From the NCBI GenBank assembly GCA_934511365.1, contig CAKSWC010000028.1, forward strand, positions 1-12,789: a stretch of DNA of 12,789 nt. The letters run 5' to 3'. The translations under genes were made by a program, and so were the position numbers. The notes beneath the pieces are model-generated. The model was not told where the DNA came from. It worked only from the letters and a program-made list of their open reading frames with translations, and searched no databases. This document shows, in pieces, positions 6,252-12,760 of this stretch (position 1 is its first letter; every line of letters starts with the position of its first letter). The stretch comes from an uncultured Eubacteriales bacterium (GTDB lineage: Bacteria; Bacillota; Clostridia; Oscillospirales; Acutalibacteraceae).

Positions 6252-9200
6252 TTATTTCACTTCAATGTCAAATTCAAGCTTATAGGTTTTGCCCTTGTGC
6301 ATGATATACGGCTCGTGGAGGCAGGCGCTGCCGGGGGCGTCGCCACCGACTCCGCGCTGCATGAGGTCAAGCGTGACCTCGGTAAAGTTTTGGTGCGGCA
6401 AAAGATGCTCGTGGGTGGCCTTATCAAGCTCCTCAAGCGAATATCTGAACGCGCCGAAGCAGAACGGGCTCTCTCCCTTTGCGGTGAAGCGCAGACCGTG
6501 GTTCTCGCCGTCAGTAATTTCAAGGGAGCGGACGTCTGTGCGCTGGCCGTTCTCCTGCGGCCGCATATAGCGGTGCTCAAGCTCTTCAACCTTCATGCTG
6601 TAAATTCCGAACTTTCCGCCGGTTTTTCTGTCGCAATATGTCTCGTGCGGACCTCTGCCGTACCAACTGACAAAGTCATATTCGCCGGGAAGTCTGAACT
6701 TCAGACCAAAGCGCAGCATATCCATAAGCGCCGCGCCCTCATATGAGACGCTGATTCGGCCATCGGAATGGATGGTATAGAAAATTTTAACATTCTTCAT
6801 TCCGATAACGCTGATGTGCGTTTCAACAAAGGCGCTGTGGCTGTACTGGTGAACAAGAACGGCCTTGCTCTTTGCAAGAGCGGTTGAACGTCTCCACTGG
6901 AAAAGGGGATTTGCAAAAATGAGCGGCGGAGTGAAGTTCAGATAGTCGATATCGTTATCGGTGAGCGGACGATAGAAATTCGGACTGAACGGTTTGATGA
7001 GATAGCTCGTTCCTCCCTTTTCGACCTTTGAAAGCTGGCCGTTTTCAAAGGTATAGACAAAGCCGTCACCTGTGACTGTGAAGAACTTTTCCGTGCCCTC
7101 AATTTTAACCTTGCCGGTGTCCTTTTCTTCCTCTTTCGGGAGGGCGGCGCGCAAAATGTACTGGTCAAATGTTTGCTCATAGCCTTTTTCGCAAAAACGT
7201 GTTGCCTCGCGCCTTTTGAAGGAGAAGATTATGATTATCTCGCCCTTTGCGCTCTCCGGAATGTCAAGGGGGAGGGTGAACTCACTTTGAGAAAGCGGAG
7301 AAAGATTTGCATATTTTTCCTTTTCAATTTCACCCGTGAGGATAACCTCGCCGTTGTTTGTAACGGAGTAGCAAAGGTCAAACGCGGAAAGGTCTGAAAA
7401 AAGCTGCTTGTTTTTAACAATATAGACGTCGGTTTCGTCTGCCTTTTTTTCAACCTTCATTTCGGCATAGACCTTTTTGACCTCATAGATTGAGGGGTGA
7501 ACGCTTCTGTCGGCGGCAATGATGCCGTTGGCGTTGAAATAGGTGTTGCTGCCGGTGATTGCGCAGGTGTTATATGGCGGAACGTACCAGTTTTCCTTTT
7601 CGTTGAAGTCTGTGCCGTAAAGCCAGAGGTCATTTCCGTTTTCATCCTTTTTGTGTATCGCCTGGTCAACAAAGTCCCAGATGAAGCCGCCGGCAAGATT
7701 TTCATATTTTTCAAAAGCGTCCATGTACTCCTGGAAGTTTCCGAGGCTGTTTTCCATTGCGTGGGCGTATTCGCAAAGAACAACGGGCTTTGTGTAAAGC
7801 TCTTTTGCAATGGGCTTGTTGTCCGCCGCAAGGGCGTTTGCAATGTTGTCAAAGGCGCTTATTGTGATAGGCTCGCGTTTTCCGAGCTTTTCAAAGTCTT
7901 TTTCGTTCGGATACATACGGCTGATGACATCGCTCTTTGTGAAGTCAAAGTCGCCTTCATAGTGGAACTGTCTTGTTCTGTCAAGGCGCATTGCGGCCTC
8001 TTTCATGCGCAAAAAGTTGCTTCCGTCTCCGGACTCGTTGCCAAGACTCCACATGAAAACGCAGGCGTGGTTTCTGTCTCTGAGAACCATTCTTTCCATC
8101 CTGTCAACAACGGCCTTTGTCCACATCGGGTTGTCTCCGGGAACATTTTTGCGGCGGACGCCGTGGGTTTCAAGGTCACATTCGTCCATGACCCAGAAGC
8201 CGTATTCATCGCACAGGTCATAAAGCTGCGGATCGTTCGGATAATGGCTCGTTCTGATGGCGTTGATGTTCGCCCTCTTCATTATATTAAGATCCTGAAT
8301 GTATCTCTCGTGCGGAACTGCCCAGCCGAAATCCGGGTCATAGTCATGGCGGTTGACGCCGCGGATAAGAAGCGGCTGACCGTTGACAAGGATTCTTTCG
8401 CCAACAATTTCAACCTGCTTAAAGCCGATTCTGACAGCCTTGAATGTTACATCATCTCCGCAGGTGATTTTGAAAAGCAGGGTGTAAAGCTCCGGCTTTT
8501 CGCTCGACCAGAGGGCAGGGGACATGATGCGCTTTTTGAAAACAAGCTTGTTCTCTCCGGCTCTTGTGATAAGTTCACTTTTGCCGATGGCAATATCCTT
8601 TCCGTCTTTGAGAAGTACCGCGGCAACCTCGGCAAACTTTCCGGCATCGGTAAAGTCTCTGATGAACAGCTCGGCGGTGAGGTCGGCGTCGGTGTAATTG
8701 TTGATAAGGTCGGTGGTGATATAAAAATCGCGCAGGCAGACTTTCGGTTCGCTGTAAAGATAGACCTCGCGGTAGATTCCGGAGAAGAACCACATATCCT
8801 GGTCCTCAAGATAGGTTCCGTCTGTATAGCGATAAACAACGGCAGTGACCTGGTTTTCTCCGGCGGTAACATATTCCGTTACGTCAAACTCATGCGGCGT
8901 GTTGGAGCCTTGGGAATAGCCGACTCTTTTTCCGTTAACAAAAACCTCAAGGCCAGCCTTTGCCGCGCCGAAGAAGAGAAAAATCTCGCGGCCGAGCCAG
9001 CTTTCCGGAACATTGACCGTTGTTCTGTGGACGCCGATTTCCTGAGCGGCATGGTCGATTGAGGGAATCTTCTTTTTGTCGGTGCTGATGCAGTTGGGAT
9101 AGGAGTTTGCGTAATAATAGGGCTTGGTGTAGTCCTTTTGGAGCTGCCATACCCCTGGAACGGTGATGGTTTCCCAGGCTGAATCGTCAAAGTCTTTGTC

Positions 9201-9389
9201 CGTTGCACCAACAGGAGCTTCAGAAATCCCCTTTTCCCAGAGGAACTTCCATTCTCCGTTCATTGAAATTTTGAACGGGGAGTCCTTCCTTTCGGTCGCC
9301 GATTCGGCGGTTTTGTGCGGCAGGGAGATTGCATGGCCGTCTTGTTTGTTTTCCCCGATAATTTGAGGGTTTTCCCAGATGTACTTCAT
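6252..9389 (-). CDS. lacZ: Beta-galactosidase, GH2 family (LacZ type)
   Basis: A 1045-residue cytoplasmic enzyme, close to E. coli LacZ in length, that hydrolyses terminal beta-galactosides such as lactose. The start is the ATG at 9389 with AAAGGA seven bases upstream; the open frame runs 32 codons further but that part lies in the upstream gene. The GH2 layout is complete: sugar-binding jelly roll (about 40-215, with EDQDMW at 195-200), immunoglobulin-like domain, TIM barrel (NRHDYDPDFG, TSHYPND, DECDLETHG), and the C-terminal beta-gal small-chain domain. The acid/base is Glu452 in GNESGDG and the nucleophile is Glu540 in LCEYAHAMENS. The C-terminal GVGGDAPGSACLHEPY lacks the Trp that E. coli LacZ has at this loop (Trp999). 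There is no signal peptide and no transporter or regulator gene in view. It follows the carboxypeptidase gene by 25 nt and probably shares its promoter. Confidence 0.96.
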   Translation of the reverse strand: MKYIWENPQIIGENKQDGHAISLPHKTAESATERKDSPFKISMNGEWKFLWEKGISEAPVGATDKDFDDSAWETITVPGVWQLQKDYTKPYYYANSYPNCISTDKKKIPSIDHAAQEIGVHRTTVNVPESWLGREIFLFFGAAKAGLEVFVNGKRVGYSQGSNTPHEFDVTEYVTAGENQVTAVVYRYTDGTYLEDQDMWFFSGIYREVYLYSEPKVCLRDFYITTDLINNYTDADLTAELFIRDFTDAGKFAEVAAVLLKDGKDIAIGKSELITRAGENKLVFKKRIMSPALWSSEKPELYTLLFKITCGDDVTFKAVRIGFKQVEIVGERILVNGQPLLIRGVNRHDYDPDFGWAVPHERYIQDLNIMKRANINAIRTSHYPNDPQLYDLCDEYGFWVMDECDLETHGVRRKNVPGDNPMWTKAVVDRMERMVLRDRNHACVFMWSLGNESGDGSNFLRMKEAAMRLDRTRQFHYEGDFDFTKSDVISRMYPNEKDFEKLGKREPITISAFDNIANALAADNKPIAKELYTKPVVLCEYAHAMENSLGNFQEYMDAFEKYENLAGGFIWDFVDQAIHKKDENGNDLWLYGTDFNEKENWYVPPYNTCAITGSNTYFNANGIIAADRSVHPSIYEVKKVYAEMKVEKKADETDVYIVKNKQLFSDLSAFDLCYSVTNNGEVILTGEIEKEKYANLSPLSQSEFTLPLDIPESAKGEIIIIFSFKRREATRFCEKGYEQTFDQYILRAALPKEEEKDTGKVKIEGTEKFFTVTGDGFVYTFENGQLSKVEKGGTSYLIKPFSPNFYRPLTDNDIDYLNFTPPLIFANPLFQWRRSTALAKSKAVLVHQYSHSAFVETHISVIGMKNVKIFYTIHSDGRISVSYEGAALMDMLRFGLKFRLPGEYDFVSWYGRGPHETYCDRKTGGKFGIYSMKVEELEHRYMRPQENGQRTDVRSLEITDGENHGLRFTAKGESPFCFGAFRYSLEELDKATHEHLLPHQNFTEVTLDLMQRGVGGDAPGSACLHEPYIMHKGKTYKLEFDIEVK

Positions 9390-9414
9390 ATCGCAGTCCT
9401 TTCGTTTTTTAATA

Positions 9415-11316
9415 TTACAAATAATAATTGTACATTTTGTGTGTGGCGGTGTAGCGTGCGCCGTAGCTTTCGCAGCCGATAACAATGGTGATGACCGTGT
9501 GGCGGCTATTTGTTGCGGCGGAGATTATGCCTGTGTAATAATCGTCAACGGTTCCGGTTTTCATTCCGTGGGCATAGGGTGAATACCTTGAGCCGTAGGG
9601 AACAATGAGGCCGTTTGTTGTTGACCAGTATCTGCCCTCGCCCGTCAGAGCGGTAACATATTTTCCGTAAGTTGAGGTCACCTTTGAAAGGGTCGGGTTT
9701 TTGAGAACTTTTTGAGCAACAAGAAGAAGGTCATGAACGGTTGAGTAATGGCCGGAAACCGGATAACCGTGGGGATTAACGCAGTGAGTGCCTGTGGCTC
9801 CGATTGACTTCATGTATGAATTCATCATTGAAACGAAGTAGTTCTTTGCGGCAACATAGCCCATATCGGGGTTGCCGGAAACCTTGCGCGCGCAGTTGAC
9901 GGCGATGGTGTATGCCGCGTCTCCGCCGGAGGGGAGGAGGAGACCGTAAAGCAAGTCACCAAAGCGGAACTTTTCGCCGCGCTTGATTCCGCAGGTGCTT
10001 GAAAGCGGCTCAACCATGTTCAGCTCGTTGCCAACGGTTATCGTTGTGTTGAGGCTCATGTGCTTTGTTGCAACAAGGGCGGTGATGAGCTTTGTGATGC
10101 TCGCCGGATAGCAGCGCTCGTTCATCCTGTTTCCAAAAATCATCTTCTTGTTTGTCACGTCATAGACGCAGGACATATAATTAAAAATCGGTGCGCCGAC
10201 CTTGACCTTGAGCTTTGCGGTTGTTTTTCCGTCCTTGACGGTGATTGTTGCCGTACCCTTGCCAACGGCGCAAAGGCGATACTTGCCGTCAATTTTGATT
10301 ACGCTCTTATCGGACGAGGAAAGCTTTAGATATTTTTTTGCGCTTGAGGCAAGTACATCGGAATACTCGCCCTTTCTGACGCTGTTTTTTTCAAGGGTAA
10401 AGGTGAGCTTTCCGGTAACGCCCTTAAAGCGGCCGGAAAATTCGCCCTTGAGCGTTTGGCGGTCGTTTTGAATAATCGGGCGGACGGAAAAGTAATAGGT
10501 TTTTTTGCTCCGGTCACCCTGAAAAATATATGAGGTGCTTTTTGTTTTTCCTATGTATCTGCACTTATCGGTTTTTTTGTCGGTTGCATATACGCTGTAC
10601 CACGAAACAACGCCGGTTTTGTTCCAGGTGATTTTGACCTTGCTTCCGCTTTGAGCGGCAGTTTTGACGCCGGTAACTTTTTTCGGAACGGTGTAAAAAA
10701 CAGCGGTATTTGAAACGGGAGAGACGTTGTCTTTTCCAATGGCCTTGACGCGGAATTTATAGCCGGTCAGGCCGGAGAGATTCTCCGCGGTGAAAGAGAG
10801 ACTTTCCGTTTCGGCAAGCTTTTTGTATGCGGACTCACCGGTCGGCGCCATGAAAAGCTGATATTTTTCCGCTCCCTTAACGCTTTTCCAAGAGACGGTG
10901 ATGGAGGAGAGAGTCGCTTTTTTCGCCGTCAAAGCCTCAGGTTTTGCAAGCTTTGTTTTAACGGTGACTGTTTCGCCGGTTTTTCCGAAGTATTTTTTTC
11001 CGTCCTCAAGGATATAGGCGCGGACAATAAAGGAATAGTCCGTGTTCGGGTTGAGGTTTTCCGCCGTGAAAGAGACAAGGGTGTTTTTTTTGAGTGTGGC
11101 AAGGCTCTTCCGTCCGGCTTCATCAACAAGATAGACGCGGTAGCCGTCGGAGTTTTGAACCTTGTTCCAAGAGAGGGTGCAGGAGGTGTCCGCGGAAGAA
11201 GCCCGGAGATTTTGAACGGCTCCTGCCTTTTCTGCGGCGGAAACATTGAGGCCGAGTGCGGCCGAAACAAGAAGAACAAAAACAAAAAAAGAGGAAATGG
11301 AGAGTGTTTTTTTCAT
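9415..11316 (-). CDS. Secreted D-alanyl-D-alanine carboxypeptidase-like protein (peptidase S11) with FN3 and Big2-like domains
   Basis: A 633-residue exported protein. Signal peptide 1-28 (cleavage after VSAA); three FN3-like domains at about 33-122, 124-210 and 211-300; a Big2-like domain at about 303-373 (SDKSVIKIDGKYRLCAVGKG, then TATITV); and a peptidase S11 (low-molecular-mass PBP) domain at about 376-633. Catalytic motifs are SITK (Ser406/Lys409) and KTG (586-588). The middle SxN motif reads SGG (463-465), so the usual Asn is Gly. The PBP5-type C-terminal domain and membrane anchor are absent, so the FN3/Big2 part probably does the attachment to wall or matrix. Enzymes of this family trim the terminal D-Ala of peptidoglycan stem peptides; activity here is inferred. 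The Shine-Dalgarno sequence is weak (GAAAG). The promoter is at 11359-11387 and lacZ follows 25 nt downstream. Confidence 0.9.
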   Translation of the reverse strand: MKKTLSISSFFVFVLLVSAALGLNVSAAEKAGAVQNLRASSADTSCTLSWNKVQNSDGYRVYLVDEAGRKSLATLKKNTLVSFTAENLNPNTDYSFIVRAYILEDGKKYFGKTGETVTVKTKLAKPEALTAKKATLSSITVSWKSVKGAEKYQLFMAPTGESAYKKLAETESLSFTAENLSGLTGYKFRVKAIGKDNVSPVSNTAVFYTVPKKVTGVKTAAQSGSKVKITWNKTGVVSWYSVYATDKKTDKCRYIGKTKSTSYIFQGDRSKKTYYFSVRPIIQNDRQTLKGEFSGRFKGVTGKLTFTLEKNSVRKGEYSDVLASSAKKYLKLSSSDKSVIKIDGKYRLCAVGKGTATITVKDGKTTAKLKVKVGAPIFNYMSCVYDVTNKKMIFGNRMNERCYPASITKLITALVATKHMSLNTTITVGNELNMVEPLSSTCGIKRGEKFRFGDLLYGLLLPSGGDAAYTIAVNCARKVSGNPDMGYVAAKNYFVSMMNSYMKSIGATGTHCVNPHGYPVSGHYSTVHDLLLVAQKVLKNPTLSKVTSTYGKYVTALTGEGRYWSTTNGLIVPYGSRYSPYAHGMKTGTVDDYYTGIISAATNSRHTVITIVIGCESYGARYTATHKMYNYYL

Positions 11317-11358
11317 CGGTCAACTTTCTTTCAATAATATAATAGTATATATGGGATA

Positions 11359-11387
11359 ATTTTAACACAGAGAAGCGATTAGGTCAA
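11359..11387 (-). promoter_or_regulatory. Sigma-A promoter for the carboxypeptidase-lacZ unit
   Basis: Read on the minus strand: TTGACC (-35, 11387-11382), a 17-bp spacer and TAAAAT (-10, 11364-11359). Transcription would start near 11352, about 36 nt before the ATG. The -35 box overlaps a 12-bp sequence that is repeated just upstream. Confidence 0.72.
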
Positions 11388-11419
11388 TAAGACAGACTTA
11401 AAACAATAATAAGACAGAC
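11386..11419. repeat. 12-bp direct repeat, possible operator, at the carboxypeptidase promoter
   Basis: AATAAGACAGAC occurs at 11386-11397 and again at 11408-11419, exactly 22 bp apart (two helical turns), so both copies face the same side of the DNA. The first copy overlaps the -35 box. This fits a pair of regulator sites, but the regulator is not identifiable from the window. Confidence 0.55.
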
Positions 11420-11478
11420 AATTTTTTCGCCGGAAAGCAAAAACGATGATAAAACGGCTGCAAAAACGGCTGTGCGCC

Positions 11479-11645
11479 GCTTTGTTTTGGACTTTCAACG
11501 CAAAGCGAACAATTTTCAACATTTTTTGTGGAGTTTTTAACGTGATTTTTATGGTTTTCAACACAAAAACAAGAGTTTTCAACGAAAAATGTGGAATTTT
11601 TAACATGAGCCGAAATTTCTCCACAAAATGAGGAAAGTTTTTAAC
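11479..11645. repeat. Phased array of TTTYAAC motifs at 21-bp intervals
   Basis: The heptamer TTTCAAC or TTTTAAC ends each 21-bp unit, at 11493, 11514, 11535, 11556, 11577 and 11598 (start positions), all exactly 21 bp apart. One position is then degenerate, and another copy starts at 11639, 41 bp after the last. Units at 11521-11541 and 11584-11604 also share TGTGGA. The sequence between motifs is otherwise mostly unlike from unit to unit. Both strands stay open through the array: the minus strand reads Leu-Lys and the plus strand reads Phe-Asn every seven codons, and the C/T variation is silent in both readings. No good ribosome site precedes either frame, so I list it as a DNA repeat and not as a gene. 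Confidence 0.8.
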
Positions 11646-11676
11646 ATTTAAACATAGCGAAATGTTAAAAACTTTC
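11633..11676. repeat. Perfect 17-bp inverted repeat
   Basis: GAAAGTTTTTAACATTT (11633-11649) is followed after a 10-bp loop by its exact reverse complement (11660-11676). The left arm contains the last TTTTAAC motif of the 21-bp array. The stem is AT-rich and no T-run follows on either strand, so it is not an ordinary terminator. Confidence 0.85.
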
Positions 11677-11699
11677 GGAAGAATTGAAAGAGAAGCGAC

Positions 11700-11735
11700 T
11701 GTAAAGGGATTTTTGTTGACAATGTAAGGGGATTT
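11700..11735 (+). repeat. 13-bp near-direct repeat TGTAARGGGATTT
   Basis: TGTAAAGGGATTT (11700-11712) and TGTAAGGGGATTT (11723-11735) differ at one base and are 23 bp apart; a looser relative (TTTACGGGGGAT) follows at 11739. TTGACA lies between them (11716-11721), but no fitting -10 box is present. The role is unknown. The remaining stretch up to the transposase (11736-11797) shows nothing else I can name. Confidence 0.5.
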
Positions 11736-11797
11736 AGCTTTACGGGGGATAAAAATGCGATATTGGATTTTGAATTTTTCAAATTACGGATTGCCGC

Positions 11798-11826
11798 TTG
11801 CGAATTTGCTTTTTATGTGATAGAAT
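11798..11826 (+). promoter_or_regulatory. Possible promoter of the RAYT gene
   Basis: TTGCGA (11798-11803), a 17-bp spacer and TAGAAT (11821-11826) with TG one base before the -10 box. The predicted start near 11833 leaves only about 10 nt before the ATG, so either the leader is very short or the promoter is not the true one. Confidence 0.35.
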
Positions 11827-11842
11827 TATTCCGGTGATAAAA

Positions 11843-12340
11843 ATGGAATATTCTGAGCGTAAATCTCCAAGGCTGAAAGGTTTTGATTATAGCGCGCCGG
11901 GCATATATTTTGTGACGGTTTGCACATATAAAATGAGGATGCTGTTTTGGGAAAATCCTATGTGTCCGGACGCAATTCCCGTTGCTGACAGGCTGAATTT
12001 TGCCGGAAAAATTGCAGAGGACGCCATTCGTTCTCTACCGGAAAAGTTCCCGGTCAAAATTGATAAATATGTCGTTATGCCGAATCATATTCATTTGATT
12101 TTAACCGTTAAAGAATTGGAAATGAAAAACGAACGGATTGGCACGGTTTCTTTGGCTATCAGAAATATCAAAATGAACATTTCAAAACAGCTTCACAATT
12201 TGAAAATTGAAGATTCTATTTGGCAGCGTTCTTTCCATGACCACATTATCCGAAACGAAAAGGAATATCAAATGATTTGGCAATATATTGAGAATAATCC
12301 GCGAAAATGGGCGGAAGATTGCTTCTATAATAAAAGATAG
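11843..12340 (+). CDS. REP-associated tyrosine transposase (RAYT, Y1/HUH family)
   Basis: A 165-residue single-domain HUH transposase related to IS200/IS605 TnpA. The N-terminal RKSPRLKGFDYSAPGIYFVT segment and the C-terminal WQRSFHDHIIRNEKEYQMIW segment, followed by QYIENNP, are the hallmarks of RAYTs. The metal-binding HUH motif is NHIHLI (His82, His84). The catalytic tyrosine is likely Tyr148 in QYIENNP, with Tyr142 as the alternative. Such enzymes nick and join single-stranded REP hairpins by a covalent tyrosine-DNA link. ATG 11843 is chosen because it gives the usual family N-terminus; GGTGA (11833-11837) is a weak ribosome site. Two inverted REP-like palindromes follow 14 bp after the stop, fitting a RAYT with its own substrates. 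The gene is full length with all motifs present, so probably active or recently so. Confidence 0.88.
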   Translation: MEYSERKSPRLKGFDYSAPGIYFVTVCTYKMRMLFWENPMCPDAIPVADRLNFAGKIAEDAIRSLPEKFPVKIDKYVVMPNHIHLILTVKELEMKNERIGTVSLAIRNIKMNISKQLHNLKIEDSIWQRSFHDHIIRNEKEYQMIWQYIENNPRKWAEDCFYNKR

Positions 12341-12354
12341 AATTGTTATTTTTT

Positions 12355-12424
12355 CGTAGGGGCGGATTTCGTTCCGCCCATGGAAATTTGCGGTTTTTCG
12401 GGCGGAACGAAATCCGCCCGTACG
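12355..12424. repeat. Pair of inverted REP-like palindromes (BIME-like)
   Basis: A 25-bp element at 12355-12379 is repeated in inverted orientation at 12400-12424 with one mismatch, 20 bp apart. The core GGGCGGAACGAAATCCGCCC of each copy is itself a hairpin (GGGCGGA/TCCGCCC stem, 6-nt loop). GC-rich short palindromes in pairs directly beside a RAYT gene are the usual form of REP elements. The full 25-bp pairing could also end transcription from the RAYT gene. Confidence 0.8.
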
Positions 12425-12494
12425 ATTCCTTCTTATTTTTATGCTCTGCTTTATACGAAATCCCTGCCTCAATTCGCCGCACCTGAGCCCTGTC

Positions 12495-12590
12495 AAATTC
12501 AACAAAGACAAATTGCTATTTTTGTAACAAAATCCAAATATTAAAGTTTATTTAACCTTTTTGGTTTTTCACCTTGACTTTGTTGAATTT
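12495..12590. repeat. 13-bp inverted repeat spanning a promoter
   Basis: AAATTCAACAAAG (12495-12507) and its exact reverse complement CTTTGTTGAATTT (12578-12590) are 70 bp apart. The right arm fills most of the spacer between the -35 and -10 boxes of the promoter at 12574-12603. This could be a pair of operator half-sites or the arms of a long hairpin. The stretch 12425-12494 shows no other feature I can support. Confidence 0.5.
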
Positions 12591-12603
12591 TAAATGATAT
12601 ACT
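12574..12603 (+). promoter_or_regulatory. Extended -10 promoter of the right-edge gene
   Basis: TTGACT (12574-12579), an 18-bp spacer and TATACT (12598-12603) with TG one base before the -10 box. Transcription would begin near 12610, leaving a leader of about 150 nt before the ATG at 12761. Confidence 0.65.
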
Positions 12604-12618
12604 GATACCAACTAAAAG

Positions 12619-12704
12619 TGACTTTCTGTGTCTAATTGCGCCCAAACGGCGGAGAACGGCCGGGTCAGGGGCTGCGCCGGGCGGAGCAAAAACGCAAAAG
12701 GTCA
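12619..12704 (+). ncRNA. Structured 5' leader RNA, possible cis-regulatory element
   Basis: TGACTTTCTGTGT (12619-12631) pairs with ACGCAAAAGGTCA (12692-12704) over 13 positions with one C-A mismatch and two G-U pairs. Inside lie further GC-rich pairings (CGCC with GGCG, CGGCG with CGCCG, GGCC with GGCT) that form a long, interrupted hairpin. The predicted transcript starts about nine bases before the outer helix, so the fold fills the leader. I do not recognise a known riboswitch class, and the GC-rich core stands out from its AT-rich surroundings. Confidence 0.45.
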
Positions 12705-12760
12705 GGTTGATATAGAGCGAATATATCACCACGGGTTAATTTTTCTAAGGAGGAAATCTT

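Noticed and set aside
7497..9062. A 521-codon open frame on the plus strand opposite lacZ
   Set aside because: It lies wholly antisense to a GH2 enzyme with intact motifs, its translation is low-complexity Val/Ala/Gly-rich and resembles no family, and no ribosome site supports it. It follows from the codon use of lacZ.
9390..9485. N-terminal extension of LacZ by 32 residues
   Set aside because: The extension lies mostly inside the end of the carboxypeptidase gene, is unlike LacZ N-termini, and the ATG at 9389 has a proper ribosome site.
11379..11624. An 81-codon minus-strand frame with Leu-Lys heptads, and the 61-codon plus-strand frame with Phe-Asn heptads (11446-11631)
   Set aside because: Both are produced by the 21-bp repeat. 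Neither has a good ribosome site, and they compete for the same DNA. I kept them as an alternative reading in the array finding but not as genes.
11479..11645. CRISPR array
   Set aside because: The repeated part is only 7 bp in a 21-bp period, much shorter than CRISPR repeats plus spacers, and no cas gene is present.
12541..12732. A 63-codon minus-strand frame over the right-edge promoter and leader
   Set aside because: No ribosome site, low-complexity translation, and it overlaps a promoter plus a foldable leader that explain the sequence better.
12610..12760. c-di-GMP (GEMM) or THF riboswitch in the right-edge leader
   Set aside because: The conserved bases of these classes, as I recall them, are not present; the fold alone does not support naming a class.
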